From NCBI GenBank assembly GCA_044432945.1, contig JAWXUD010000012.1:1-52171 (forward strand): a stretch of 52,171 nt of DNA. The letters run 5' to 3'. This DNA comes from JAWXUD01 sp044432945. Its GTDB lineage: Bacteria > Cyanobacteriota > Vampirovibrionia > Gastranaerophilales > Gastranaerophilaceae. Below are positions 1-7,980 of the stretch, piece after piece (positions within the stretch are counted from its first letter, which is position 1; every line of letters starts with the position of its first letter). A program made the position numbers and the translations under genes. The notes below the pieces were generated by a model. It searched no databases, was not told the origin of the DNA, and saw nothing but the letters and a program-made list of their open reading frames with translations.

Positions 1-55
1 GGCGTTGCGGGCGGTGCGGGGCAAAGCAAAGGGGCAAGAAAAATCAAGAAAAAGT

Positions 56-96
56 CAAAAAAATAGTCGGTACAATCTTGATTGCACCGACTATTA
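56..96 (-). terminator. Intrinsic terminator after rpsI
   Basis: A 10-bp perfect stem (62-71 with 86-95) is extended by a further 4 bp (73-76 with 81-84) around a 4-base loop. Read on the minus strand it is followed by a run of T (complement of 56-61). It lies about 28 bases past the rpsI stop and ends the ribosomal operon. Confidence 0.85.
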
Positions 97-123
97 AAAA
101 TATACTCAATTTCAAAAAAAATA

Positions 124-519
124 TTATCTTTTTGAGAATTGGAAACGTTTTCTTGCTTTTTTACGTCCATATTTTTTACGCTCTTTAACACGTGGGTCAC
201 GAGTTAAAAGACCTTCTAAACGTAAAACATTTTTGTATTCTTCATTAACTTTAACCAAAGCTCTTGAAATACCATGTCTAATAGCTCCACACTGCGCAAC
301 GATACCGCCACCCAATGCTTTAACTCTTACATCATATTTTTCTTGGTTATCAGTAAGAACTAATGGTCTAAAAACTAACATTTCAATAGCAGGTCTGTTT
401 CCGATATAATCAGATAATTTTTTACCGTTAACAAATACTCTACCTTTACCTTTAACTAATTTAACAACTGCGATAGATGTTTTTCTGCGTCCAGTTGCCA
501 TAATTTCTTTTTCAGCCAT
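124..519 (-). CDS. rpsI: Small ribosomal subunit protein uS9
   Basis: Encodes 131 residues, the normal size for bacterial S9. The core GGGIVAQCGAIRHGISRAL and the basic C-terminal tail ending in KRFQFSKR are typical; in the family the tail reaches toward the P-site tRNA. It is the last gene of the operon: its ATG overlaps the rplM stop by one base (TAATG), so the two are probably translationally coupled, as is usual for the rplM-rpsI pair. Identification is secure. Confidence 0.98.
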   Translation of the reverse strand: MAEKEIMATGRRKTSIAVVKLVKGKGRVFVNGKKLSDYIGNRPAIEMLVFRPLVLTDNQEKYDVRVKALGGGIVAQCGAIRHGISRALVKVNEEYKNVLRLEGLLTRDPRVKERKKYGRKKARKRFQFSKR

Positions 520-956
520 TATTTAGCCTCCTTTTCTAACGCAATTGGTTGTTGTGCAGCATGTGGGTGTTCTGAACCAACATAAACTTTTAGTTTATTA
601 AATTGGTCTGCACCTAAAGTGTTGTGTTGAAGCATACCTTTAACCGCTTTTTCGATTAATTTAGTAGCGTCTTTTTCACGAACTTCTTTAACACTTGCTG
701 ATTTTAATCCACCTGGGTATCCTGTATGGTGATAATAAATTTTATCAGTTTCTTTGTTTCCTGTTACACGTACTTTTTCCGCATTAATAACGATTACAAA
801 ATCGCCAGTATCTACGTTTGGAGTGTACTCAGGTTTGTTTTTTCCTCTTAAAATATTAGCAACTCGCACTGCTAATCTACCAAGAACTTCGTTCTCAGCA
901 TCGATTATATACCAGTTTCTTTTTACTTCTAGAGGTTTTGCTGAATAAGTTTTCAT
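519..956 (-). CDS. rplM: Large ribosomal subunit protein uL13
   Basis: Encodes 145 residues, the family's usual length. Recognisable features are the N-terminal WYIIDAENEVLGRLA block, the GDFVIVINAEKVRVTGNK block and the YYHHTGYPGG motif. L13 is an early assembly protein of the 50S subunit. The start overlaps the truA stop by four bases (ATGA) and the stop overlaps the rpsI start by one base, giving a tightly coupled truA-rplM-rpsI segment as seen in cyanobacteria and clostridia. Confidence 0.98.
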   Translation of the reverse strand: MKTYSAKPLEVKRNWYIIDAENEVLGRLAVRVANILRGKNKPEYTPNVDTGDFVIVINAEKVRVTGNKETDKIYYHHTGYPGGLKSASVKEVREKDATKLIEKAVKGMLQHNTLGADQFNKLKVYVGSEHPHAAQQPIALEKEAK

Positions 957-1750
957 GCCTTTTCTCCGTTTTTATTTTCATTGTATTTTACTTTAATTAA
1001 TGTCAATCCATAAGGACTAACAGTTTTGCCAGCTTGTCTACGATCTCTAACTTCAAGTACAGATTTCATATGCTCAGCGGGCAGATTTTTCCCTTCTATT
1101 TCAAGAAGAGTACCGACTATTGTTCTTATCATGTTATACAAAAAACGATTTCCTATAACATCAATATAAACCTTATCACCGATTTTTTGACATTCGGCTT
1201 TAGTGATAAAACAGACTTTACTTGGGTTAAGTGTCCCAGAATTTTTGAAGCTGGAATAATCATGCTCACCTAACAAATAATTAAGTGACTTTTGCATTCT
1301 ATTCAAATCAATATCAAATTTCACTCTCAATAAATCTCCATCAAATGCATCTTTACATTTTCTATTAATAAAAATATATTGATAATGCCTTGATATCGCA
1401 GATTTTTGAGCATGAAATCCTTCATCAACTTGCTTCAGACTAGAGACTGAAATCTCATTAGGCAGAATTTCATTTAATGAATAGATGAATTTTGAAGCAA
1501 CAATAATTGCATCTGTATCAAAGTGAACAATCTGTCCTGTTGAATTAACGCCTCTGTCAGTTCTTCCTGAGAAGACTGCTTTAATCGGTCTTTTATGTAT
1601 TTCGGCATTTCTGCCGAGTATCAATGTGCTAAGTGCTTTTTCTAATTCACCTTGTATGGTAGGAACTTCTTTTTCAATACCATTTTCTAACTGAATTTGG
1701 CTTCCAGCAAAATTCTTACCAACGTAATGAACCTCAATAGCATATCTCAT
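953..1750 (-). CDS. truA: tRNA pseudouridine(38-40) synthase TruA
   Basis: Encodes 265 residues. TruA isomerises uridines 38-40 in the anticodon arm of tRNAs. The catalytic aspartate lies in FSGRTDRGVNSTGQ, about residues 60-73, and the C-terminal half carries the conserved RFLYNMIRTIVGTLLEIG-like block (RFLYNMIRTIVGTLLEIE). Its place between rplQ and rplM matches the cyanobacterial operon. It starts six bases after the rplQ stop and overlaps rplM by four bases. Confidence 0.97.
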   Translation of the reverse strand: MRYAIEVHYVGKNFAGSQIQLENGIEKEVPTIQGELEKALSTLILGRNAEIHKRPIKAVFSGRTDRGVNSTGQIVHFDTDAIIVASKFIYSLNEILPNEISVSSLKQVDEGFHAQKSAISRHYQYIFINRKCKDAFDGDLLRVKFDIDLNRMQKSLNYLLGEHDYSSFKNSGTLNPSKVCFITKAECQKIGDKVYIDVIGNRFLYNMIRTIVGTLLEIEGKNLPAEHMKSVLEVRDRRQAGKTVSPYGLTLIKVKYNENKNGEKA

Positions 1751-1756
1751 TAGTTA

Positions 1757-2185
1757 TTACACTAATTGAATTAATGCCATTTCAGTAGCGTCACCACGTC
1801 TTGGTGGTAATCTATATATTCTTGTATATCCGCCTTGACGTTCAGAATATTTTTTACCGATAATTACGAATAATTTTCTTAGAACTGTTTCAGAAGCCAA
1901 TTTTTTATCAGCTTGTGGAACTTCGAAAACTTCGCCAGTAGCTAAATCCATAAATTTACCTGTTTCTTTATCAAAGATGTGTCTAGCTGCTTGACGGCGA
2001 GCATGTAAATCGCCTTTTTTTGCGAGGGTGATAATTTCTTCTGCGTATGGACGAAGTGCTTTTGCACGTGCCATAGTAGTTTTGATTTCACCGTGTACAA
2101 AAAGCTCAGTAACTAAAGCACGTAACAAAGCATCTCTTTGATCTTTAGCTTTACCTAATGTATGTTTTTTAGTTTGGTGTCTCAT
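1757..2185 (-). CDS. rplQ: Large ribosomal subunit protein bL17
   Basis: Encodes 142 residues. The N-terminal core (HTLGKAKDQRDALLRALVTE, then TTMARAKALRPYAEEIITLAKKG) and the C-terminal GGYTRIYRLPPRRGDATEMALIQLV are diagnostic of L17. It is slightly longer than the E. coli protein because of an internal loop around residues 70-95 (DKETGKFMDLATGEVFEV). It lies between rpoA and truA. Confidence 0.98.
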   Translation of the reverse strand: MRHQTKKHTLGKAKDQRDALLRALVTELFVHGEIKTTMARAKALRPYAEEIITLAKKGDLHARRQAARHIFDKETGKFMDLATGEVFEVPQADKKLASETVLRKLFVIIGKKYSERQGGYTRIYRLPPRRGDATEMALIQLV

Positions 2186-2237
2186 TTTTTGTTTTCCTTA
2201 TATTGTATTTTCTATTTTTGTATTATTTATTTGCTGA

Positions 2238-3227
2238 TTACTCAACATGTGCAATTAACTCGCCTTCTGGACTTGGTGCTAAATCCATTCCAAAATAACG
2301 CAATCTTTCGATAACTTCATCAGATGATTTTTTACCAAAGTTTTTGATGTTCAACAAATCATTTTCAGATTTGATTAATAATTCTTCCATTGAGTTAATA
2401 GCTGCACGTTTCAAGCAGTTGTATGCTCTAACTGATAATTCTAATTCTTCAATAGACATCAATGAACCAGATTTTTCGCCATCTGATGAACTAGAAACAA
2501 CATCTTCTTCAATACTCAATGTTGAAGACAATGTAGCATCAAGTGCAACGTTTGAAATTTGAGTAAAATGTTCGATTAATAAATTTGACGCTTGGTGAAG
2601 TGCCGTATTTACATTAACTGAACCGTTAGACCAAATTTCTAAAGTTACTTTATCAAAATCAATTGAATCACCTACACGTGTGTTTTCTACATTATAACTA
2701 ACTCTTTTGATTGGCATAAATGTCGCATCGATTGGAAGTACGTCAATAGAAACGCCTTTTGCATCTCTAGGTACATCGTTAGCGATATAGCCTTTGCCTG
2801 TTTCAACCATAACATCTGCGTGGAAACTTCCACCGTCAGCTACTGTACAAATTAACCAGTCTTGATTGATGATTTTAACGCCTGATGGCAAAATGATATC
2901 ACTTGCAAAAACTGGACCTGGACGGTCTACGTCAATTCTTAACATTTGTGGTTCAGAATATTCACTTTTAACAACTAAACCTTTTAAGTTCAACATTACA
3001 TCGATTACATCTTCTAAAACGCCAGGAATAGCTGTGTATTCATGAGTAATACCTTCGATTCTTGTAGAAGTTACTGCTGTACCTTCCAAGCTAGACAAAA
3101 GTACACGTCTTAAAGAGTTCCCAATTGTAGTACCGAAACCTTTTGCTAATGGCTCAATTACGAATTTTCCGTATTGAGAACCATCGTTGCTAGTTGTTGT
3201 ATTTAAACATTTAATTTTTAATTCCAT
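2238..3227 (-). CDS. rpoA: DNA-directed RNA polymerase subunit alpha
   Basis: Encodes 329 residues, the usual length. The N-terminal assembly domain has FVIEPLAKGFGTTIGNSLRRVLLSSLEGTAV-type sequence, which forms the dimer interface and binds beta and beta-prime. A linker containing a serine-rich stretch (about residues 245-255) leads to the C-terminal domain with its helix-hairpin-helix region (LLNIKNFGKKSSDEVIERL), which contacts UP elements and activators. A Shine-Dalgarno AGGAG precedes the ATG. It sits between rpsD and rplQ as in most bacteria. Confidence 0.98.
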   Translation of the reverse strand: MELKIKCLNTTTSNDGSQYGKFVIEPLAKGFGTTIGNSLRRVLLSSLEGTAVTSTRIEGITHEYTAIPGVLEDVIDVMLNLKGLVVKSEYSEPQMLRIDVDRPGPVFASDIILPSGVKIINQDWLICTVADGGSFHADVMVETGKGYIANDVPRDAKGVSIDVLPIDATFMPIKRVSYNVENTRVGDSIDFDKVTLEIWSNGSVNVNTALHQASNLLIEHFTQISNVALDATLSSTLSIEEDVVSSSSDGEKSGSLMSIEELELSVRAYNCLKRAAINSMEELLIKSENDLLNIKNFGKKSSDEVIERLRYFGMDLAPSPEGELIAHVE

Positions 3228-3298
3228 TTTTTAATCTCCTAGTTTATGAATAACTATTTTGGATTTCTCCGTATAACAACATTTTTAGTAATTACTTA

Positions 3299-3901
3299 CT
3301 ATTTTGAGTAATACTCGATTACTAGTTGTTCTTTGATTTCTGGATCTAATTCTTCTCTTTCTGGAATTCTATCGAATGTGATTTTGAAAGCTTCTTTATC
3401 GATAGTCATCCAAGCTGGAGCACAAGCTAAATCTATTAAACTAGCAATGCTAGTGAAATAATTTGAACTTTTAGCTTTAACTGTAATTACGTCACTTGGT
3501 TTTACCAAGAATGATGGGATATCAACTTTTTGACCATTAACTAAAACGTGACCGTGGTTAACGATTTGTCTAGTTTGTTTACGAGTGATACCGAAACCAG
3601 CTCTGAATAATACGTTATCTAATCTAGTTTCTAAAAGTTGTAATAATAATGTACCTGTTACACCTTTTTTTCTAGCAGCTGTATTGTAGTATTTAGCGAA
3701 TTGTTTTTCACTTACTAAATATGTAAATCTAATTTTTTGTTTCTCTGCCAAGTGAAGTGCATATTCTGAAAGTTTTTTTCTTCCAGCACCGTGTTGACCT
3801 GATGGATTTTGTCTCATAGAAGATGTTAGTTTTCTATTTGATAAATCTGATACTTTTTTATTTCTAAATAATTTGTTAATTGGTCCTGTATATCTTGCCA
3901 T
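3299..3901 (-). CDS. rpsD: Small ribosomal subunit protein uS4
   Basis: An open frame extends upstream to 3937, but the ATG at 3899-3901 is preferred. It gives the canonical MARYTGP start, 200 residues, and an AAAGGAGAAA Shine-Dalgarno just upstream. The RNA-binding S4 domain (TRLDNVLFRAGFGITRKQTR, then VNHGHVLVNGQKVDIPSFLV) is clear. The N-terminal zinc-finger cysteines of the 'C+' form are absent (INKLFRNKKVSD), so this is a cysteine-free 'C-' S4. S4 nucleates 30S assembly. Its position between rpsK and rpoA follows the E. coli and Firmicutes order. Confidence 0.97.
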   Translation of the reverse strand: MARYTGPINKLFRNKKVSDLSNRKLTSSMRQNPSGQHGAGRKKLSEYALHLAEKQKIRFTYLVSEKQFAKYYNTAARKKGVTGTLLLQLLETRLDNVLFRAGFGITRKQTRQIVNHGHVLVNGQKVDIPSFLVKPSDVITVKAKSSNYFTSIASLIDLACAPAWMTIDKEAFKITFDRIPEREELDPEIKEQLVIEYYSK

Positions 3902-4000
3902 TTTTTTTATTTCTCCTTTAAGTTTGTGATAGGGCATCTATGGTTTGCTATTTTGGCTTTAAGCAAGCCCCTATCGATTTTGTTCTAGTTAATTCGTGAA

Positions 4001-4387
4001 TTACACACGGCGTTTTTTAGGTGGACGGCAACCGTTGTGAGGGATTGGAGTTACGTCTTTGATAAGAGTAATCTCTAAGCCAGCTGCTTGAATAGCACGG
4101 ATTGCTGTTTCTCTACCCGAACCTGGTCCTTTAATGTATACTTCAACTTTTTTCATGCCTTGATCGATTGATTTTTTAGCAACAAGTTCAGCTGCTGATT
4201 GAGCTGCGAACGGAGTGCCTTTTCTAGCACCTTTGAAGCCTGTAGCTCCAGCAGTCGCCCAAGCGATAGCATTACCTTGAGTGTCAGTAGAAGTTACAAT
4301 TGTATTGTTAAAAGTTGATTGAATATGCACAACTCCTTGCAATACATTTTTCTTTTCTTTTTTCTTAGTTTTTTGTGGTCTTGCCAT
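4001..4387 (-). CDS. rpsK: Small ribosomal subunit protein uS11
   Basis: Encodes 128 residues. The lysine-rich N-terminus is followed by GVVHIQSTFNNTIVTSTDTQGNA-type sequence, the GPGSGRETAIRAIQAAGLEI block and the IPHNGCRPPKKRRV tail, all diagnostic of S11. It forms part of the 30S platform. It lies between rpsM and rpsD in the operon with intergenic gaps of about 50-60 bases. Confidence 0.98.
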   Translation of the reverse strand: MARPQKTKKKEKKNVLQGVVHIQSTFNNTIVTSTDTQGNAIAWATAGATGFKGARKGTPFAAQSAAELVAKKSIDQGMKKVEVYIKGPGSGRETAIRAIQAAGLEITLIKDVTPIPHNGCRPPKKRRV

Positions 4388-4437
4388 TTTTATTATCCTT
4401 TTTAATTTGTTGTTTGTTACTTCTTTGTTATCACTAA

Positions 4438-4803
4438 CTATTTTTTCTTAGTGATAGCCATTCCTTTTTTACCGCGTCTTGTTCTTGCATTAGTTTTTGT
4501 TCTTTGACCTCTGCAAGGCAAGTTACGTCTGTGTCTCATACCTCTGTATGAACCAATTTCTTGTAAACGTTTGATGTTCATAGTAACTTGACGGCGAAGA
4601 TCACCTTCGATATCATAGTTAGCTAATTCTTCTCTTAATAACTTGATGTCTTCATCTGTTAAGTCATCTGTTCTTAAATCTGGGGAAATTTTTGTAGCTT
4701 CTAAAATTTTCTTACATCTTGTTGGTCCAATACCATAAATGTAAGTTAAAGCTATTTCCATTCTTTTGTTACGAGGTAAATCTACCCCTGCTAGTCTTGC
4801 CAT
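4438..4803 (-). CDS. rpsM: Small ribosomal subunit protein uS13
   Basis: Encodes 121 residues beginning MARLAGVDLPRNKRMEIALTYIYGIG, the typical S13 start. It ends with the basic RGQRTKTNARTRRGKKG tail that in the family contacts the P-site tRNA. S13 also forms 30S-50S bridges. It is preceded by rpmJ and followed by rpsK, the universal order. A Shine-Dalgarno AAGGAGAA sits upstream of the ATG. Confidence 0.98.
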   Translation of the reverse strand: MARLAGVDLPRNKRMEIALTYIYGIGPTRCKKILEATKISPDLRTDDLTDEDIKLLREELANYDIEGDLRRQVTMNIKRLQEIGSYRGMRHRRNLPCRGQRTKTNARTRRGKKGMAITKKK

Positions 4804-4835
4804 TTTTATATGTTCTCCTTTAAGTTGTTTCTTTC

Positions 4836-4949
4836 TTACCCTTGACGTTGCTTGTGTTTAGGGTTTTCGCAGATTACTGCAATTCTTTTTTTTCTTTTGA
4901 TAACCTTGCATTTATCGCAAATAGGTTTTACTGATGATCTTACTTTCAT
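4836..4949 (-). CDS. rpmJ: Large ribosomal subunit protein bL36
   Basis: A 37-residue protein beginning MKVRSSVKPICDKCK and ending NPKHKQRQG. It has the four zinc ligands of the zinc-binding L36 form (CDKC, then C27 and H32 in VICENPKH). It lies exactly where L36 is expected, between infA and rpsM. The match over its whole length makes the call secure despite the small size. Confidence 0.96.
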   Translation of the reverse strand: MKVRSSVKPICDKCKVIKRKKRIAVICENPKHKQRQG

Positions 4950-4982
4950 TTGTTTGTTCCTTTTTATTATGTACGTGAAATT

Positions 4983-5198
4983 TTATTTTAGACGGAAAGT
5001 TATGCGTCCACGACTCAAATCGTAAGGGGTCATTTCAACTTTAACTTTGTCACCAGGCAATATTCTTATGAAATTTTTTCTAATTTTACCTGATATGTGT
5101 GCTAATATTTCATGATCGTTTTCAAGTCTTACTCGAAACATCGCATTTGGCATAGCTTCCAATATTGTGCCTTCTAATTCAATTACGTCTTTTGCCAT
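4983..5198 (-). CDS. infA: Translation initiation factor IF-1
   Basis: Encodes 71 residues: MAKDVIELEGTILEAMPNAMFRVRLENDHEILAHISGKIRKNFIRILPGDKV, the standard OB-fold IF-1 sequence. IF-1 occupies the ribosomal A site during initiation and enhances IF-2 and IF-3. It is the first gene of this transcription unit. The upstream neighbours usual elsewhere (secY-adk-map) are absent; a non-coding gap with a promoter is found instead. The Shine-Dalgarno is GAGGAAATA. Confidence 0.98.
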   Translation of the reverse strand: MAKDVIELEGTILEAMPNAMFRVRLENDHEILAHISGKIRKNFIRILPGDKVKVEMTPYDLSRGRITFRLK

Positions 5199-5250
5199 TA
5201 TTTCCTCTTTTTTCGGCTGCTAATTATGCACTATTGCACATCATATTTAT

Positions 5251-5278
5251 ATGATACCTCGAAAATATTCTAATGCAA
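5251..5278 (-). promoter_or_regulatory. Sigma70-type promoter for the infA operon
   Basis: On the minus strand a TTGCAT -35 (5273-5278) and TATCAT -10 (5251-5256) are separated by 16 bases, about 50 bases before the infA ATG. The -10 matches consensus at 5 of 6 positions. It is the only good candidate in the region, so the ribosomal operon probably starts here. Confidence 0.6.
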
Positions 5279-5609
5279 GCGTTTTTGAGGAAATTGCTTT
5301 TTTATTTTAAATTAATAAATGCAATATTTTTTAAAAACATACACTCTTGCAATATTTATAATGTTTTACACAAAACGACTGTTCTAAATGCTTTTAGTTT
5401 ATCATTTAATATTTCTTAACAATGCAAAGGGTTGCTATGTTTTATAAAATAATCATCAGCGAACGCATCAGGTTTTCATGCTTTTAATAGATTTTTAATA
5501 AATTCTAACCAAAATATATTAACAAATGTAAATTTTTTACACAACTCTGAAATACCACCAGCACATGTTTTTTTATATATATAACAAATAATAATTTTGG
5601 AGAGAGATT
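5279..5609. other. AT-rich intergenic region
   Basis: This divergent spacer between infA and the gene at 5610 contains no plausible reading frame, RNA gene or strong hairpin. It must hold the promoter of the plus-strand gene; T/A-rich stretches around 5565-5595 could serve, but I cannot pick one with confidence. Confidence 0.4.
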
Positions 5610-5984
5610 ATGGTAGACAAAGTTGAAGGTATAACTTCAGAAGAAGAATTAAAAAAAGCACAAGCCTCAGCAAATGCTCAGGGCGACTCAATAACCAATT
5701 ATAGCGATTGGAGTGCAACTATGGCAGAGTTGACAGAATACGGCATCGAAACAACTGGCTCATATCAAGGTGATCAAACTAAATTAAAAGAAGTACAAGT
5801 CGCTGTTGAAAACTTTATCAATGAAGCACAAGTAGATCAAGCCCGAACACAAAAAGATGCTGAAAACCAAAAAGTGACGTCACTATCAGAAACTGATAAT
5901 GAACAAGCACTTAAAGCTACTGTTGCCAATGCGACCAGTTCTGAGATACTAGCAAATTACATGAAATACTTTCATATGATGTAA
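5610..5984 (+). CDS. Unknown 124-residue protein
   Basis: I do not recognise this protein. It starts at an ATG preceded by GGAGAGAG (spacing about 7), has no signal peptide or membrane segment, and is rich in Glu, Ala, Asn, Thr and Gln with no cysteine. Long helical stretches are likely, for example KLKEVQVAVENFINEAQVDQ. Its composition resembles the larger protein encoded at 10297, but I see no clear alignment. It is monocistronic, ending before a bidirectional hairpin shared with tsf. It is probably a lineage-specific cytoplasmic or unconventionally exported protein. Confidence 0.7.
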   Translation: MVDKVEGITSEEELKKAQASANAQGDSITNYSDWSATMAELTEYGIETTGSYQGDQTKLKEVQVAVENFINEAQVDQARTQKDAENQKVTSLSETDNEQALKATVANATSSEILANYMKYFHMM

Positions 5985-6020
5985 GAAAATTTTGAACAAT
6001 AATAAATGCTTATACATACA

Positions 6021-6058
6021 AAGAGGCGAATTTTTGATTAATCAAAAATTCGCCTCTT
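6021..6058. terminator. Bidirectional hairpin between convergent genes
   Basis: A perfect 19-bp inverted repeat with no spacer (6021-6039 with 6040-6058), with a GC-rich base AGAGGCG and an A/T-rich top. It lies between the convergent gene at 5610 and tsf and probably ends both transcripts, although neither side has a long T-run. Confidence 0.65.
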
Positions 6059-6072
6059 ATACTTAATATCAA

Positions 6073-6936
6073 TTATTTATTGATTTGGTTCATAACCTCA
6101 TCAGCAAAATTTTCTTGACGTTTTTCAAGTCCTTCACCTAGAACAAATCTAGTGAATTTTTTGATTTCTAATTTACCTTCAATCAACTGAGCGATTGTAA
6201 CATCAGGATTTTTAATAAATGGCTGTTCTAAAAGAACTTTTGAAGCTAACAATTTGTTAACTCTACCTTCAACAATTTTAGTTCTAATAGCTTCTGGCTT
6301 GCTTTGAATATCCTCTTTACCCATTTCGATTTCTGTTTCATGGTCGATAGTTGCTTGAGGAATTTCAGTTCTTGAAATAAACTCAGGAGCGCAAGAAACG
6401 ATGTGAAGACAAATATCATTCATCAATTCTTCATCTTTATTATCTGTTTCTAAAAGCACACCCATTTTGCCGTTGTGGATATAAGAAGCGGTACTTCCTT
6501 CATAACGAACAAATCTTCTAACAGTAATTTTTTCACCGATAGAAGCGATTTTTTCTTTAATAACTTCAGCGATTTCTTTATTGCATTTAGTACAAGTTGT
6601 AGCCAAAAGTGCATCAACGTCAGCTGGATTTGATTCAGTAACAAATTGAGCTAAACAATTAGACAATTCAATAAACTCTTCATTTTTAGCAACGAAATCT
6701 GTTTCGCAGTTAACTTCAATAATAGCACCGCAACAATCTTTGATATAAGAAGCTACAAGTCCTTCAGCAGCGACTCTGCTCATTTTTTTATCAGCAGAAG
6801 CCATGCCTTTTTGACGAAGCAATTCCATAGCTTTTTCCATGTCACCATCAACTTCAACTAAAGCTTTTTTAGCGTCCATCATGCCAGCACCTGTTTTATC
6901 ACGTAATTCTTTTACCATTTGAGCTGTAATATTCAT
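6073..6936 (-). CDS. tsf: Translation elongation factor Ts
   Basis: The frame is open to 6990, but the ATG at 6934-6936 is chosen: it gives MNITAQMVKELRDKTGAGMMD, the canonical EF-Ts start, and has AGGAGA just upstream. The product is 287 residues. EF-Ts is the nucleotide exchange factor for EF-Tu (tuf is at 17842). The UBA-like N-terminal domain (MDAKKALVEVDGDMEKAMELL) and the TDFVAKN motif are present. It is co-transcribed with rpsB across a hairpin that may attenuate its expression. Confidence 0.97.
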   Translation of the reverse strand: MNITAQMVKELRDKTGAGMMDAKKALVEVDGDMEKAMELLRQKGMASADKKMSRVAAEGLVASYIKDCCGAIIEVNCETDFVAKNEEFIELSNCLAQFVTESNPADVDALLATTCTKCNKEIAEVIKEKIASIGEKITVRRFVRYEGSTASYIHNGKMGVLLETDNKDEELMNDICLHIVSCAPEFISRTEIPQATIDHETEIEMGKEDIQSKPEAIRTKIVEGRVNKLLASKVLLEQPFIKNPDVTIAQLIEGKLEIKKFTRFVLGEGLEKRQENFADEVMNQINK

Positions 6937-6955
6937 TTTCTCTCCTATTTTTTTT

Positions 6956-6990
6956 AAAAATTGGCAGCTAACCGCTAAGGTTGCTGCCAA
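6956..6990 (-). terminator. Terminator-like attenuator between rpsB and tsf
   Basis: On the minus strand a stem of TTGGCAGC pairs with GCTGCCAA (6961-6968 with 6983-6990). An inner AACC/GGTT stem extends it (6970-6973 with 6979-6982, one bulged base), and TTTTT follows. It directly follows the rpsB stop and precedes the tsf Shine-Dalgarno. An intercistronic terminator is known in the E. coli rpsB-tsf operon; its role here is inference. Confidence 0.6.
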
Positions 6991-6996
6991 AATCTA

Positions 6997-7755
6997 TTAT
7001 TTTGTAATTTCTACACCTGCATCTTCAGGTTTAATTTCTTCTATTTTTTTAGAAGTATCAACTTTGTTTTCTCTCAATTGTTTACCTGCTAAAATAGCAT
7101 CAGCTAATTTTGAAGTAATCAATTTGATAGAACGAATAGCGTCATCATTACCAGGAATAATATAATCAATTCCATCTGGGTTAGCGTTTGTATCAGCCAA
7201 GCAGATAACAGGAATGTTTAATTTATTAGCTTCTTGAATAGCAATCAATTCTTTTCTTTGGTCAATGATAAAAATCAAATCAGGTAAACCTTTCATTTCT
7301 TTGATACCACCAAGAGTTTTGCTTAATTTAGCTAATTCACGGTTAAGTTTAGCGATTTCTTTTTTAGGAAGTTTTTCAGCATGACCTGAAGTCATAAATT
7401 CTTCCATTTCTCTAAGTTTATTAACACGACCTCTGATAGTTTCAAAGTTCGTCATCATTCCACCTAACCATCTTCTGTTAATGTAATAAGCACCTGCACG
7501 TGTTGCTTCTTCTGCAACAACTTCGCTTGCTTGTTTTTTTGTTCCAACGAACAATACGTTTTTATTTTTAGCTGCATAATCTCTTACTAAAGCGTAAGCA
7601 CTGTCTAATAAGTCAGTTGTTTTGCGTAAATCTAAAACGTAAATTCCGTTTCTTGCACCGTAAATATACGGTTTCATTTTTGGGTTCCATCTTTGTGTTT
7701 GGTGTCCAAAGTGTACACCTGCTTCTAAAAGTTCGATCATAGATGCTACTGGCAT
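6997..7755 (-). CDS. rpsB: Small ribosomal subunit protein uS2
   Basis: Two in-frame ATGs exist at 7761 and 7755. The AAGGAG Shine-Dalgarno ends one base before the first and about seven before the second, so 7755 (MPVASMIELLEAG) is preferred. This gives 252 residues. The blocks GVHFGHQTQRWNPKMKPYIYG, FVGTKKQA and RWLGGMMTNFETI identify S2, which binds near the 30S head-body junction. It heads an rpsB-tsf operon, the near-universal pairing. Confidence 0.97.
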   Translation of the reverse strand: MPVASMIELLEAGVHFGHQTQRWNPKMKPYIYGARNGIYVLDLRKTTDLLDSAYALVRDYAAKNKNVLFVGTKKQASEVVAEEATRAGAYYINRRWLGGMMTNFETIRGRVNKLREMEEFMTSGHAEKLPKKEIAKLNRELAKLSKTLGGIKEMKGLPDLIFIIDQRKELIAIQEANKLNIPVICLADTNANPDGIDYIIPGNDDAIRSIKLITSKLADAILAGKQLRENKVDTSKKIEEIKPEDAGVEITK

Positions 7756-7838
7756 CGGCATTCTCCTTATGTTGTATGTATTGTACTACGGGTTAAACTG
7801 TTCCATCTTTCGCAACATTCTATTACGAAAAACTAGGG

Positions 7839-7866
7839 CTTATACCTATCAAACTAGTGTAACCAA
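7839..7866 (-). promoter_or_regulatory. Possible rpsB promoter
   Basis: On the minus strand TTGGTT (7861-7866) and TATAAG (7839-7844) are separated by 16 bases, about 85 bases before the rpsB start. The -10 matches 5 of 6 positions and the -35 is weak. Confidence 0.4.
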
Positions 7867-7980
7867 TAACATAATAATACAAACATAAAAAACTGCAAAT
7901 TTTTTCCAGATAATATTAAGTTTTGTTTAAAAAATAAGTTTTAATAGCAAATTAATATTATTACGCATTTTAAAACACTT

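Noticed and set aside
1..55. G-rich start of the window as part of a gene
   Set aside because: It lies beyond the rpsI terminator, is too short to judge and has no frame extending to the window edge with recognisable sequence.
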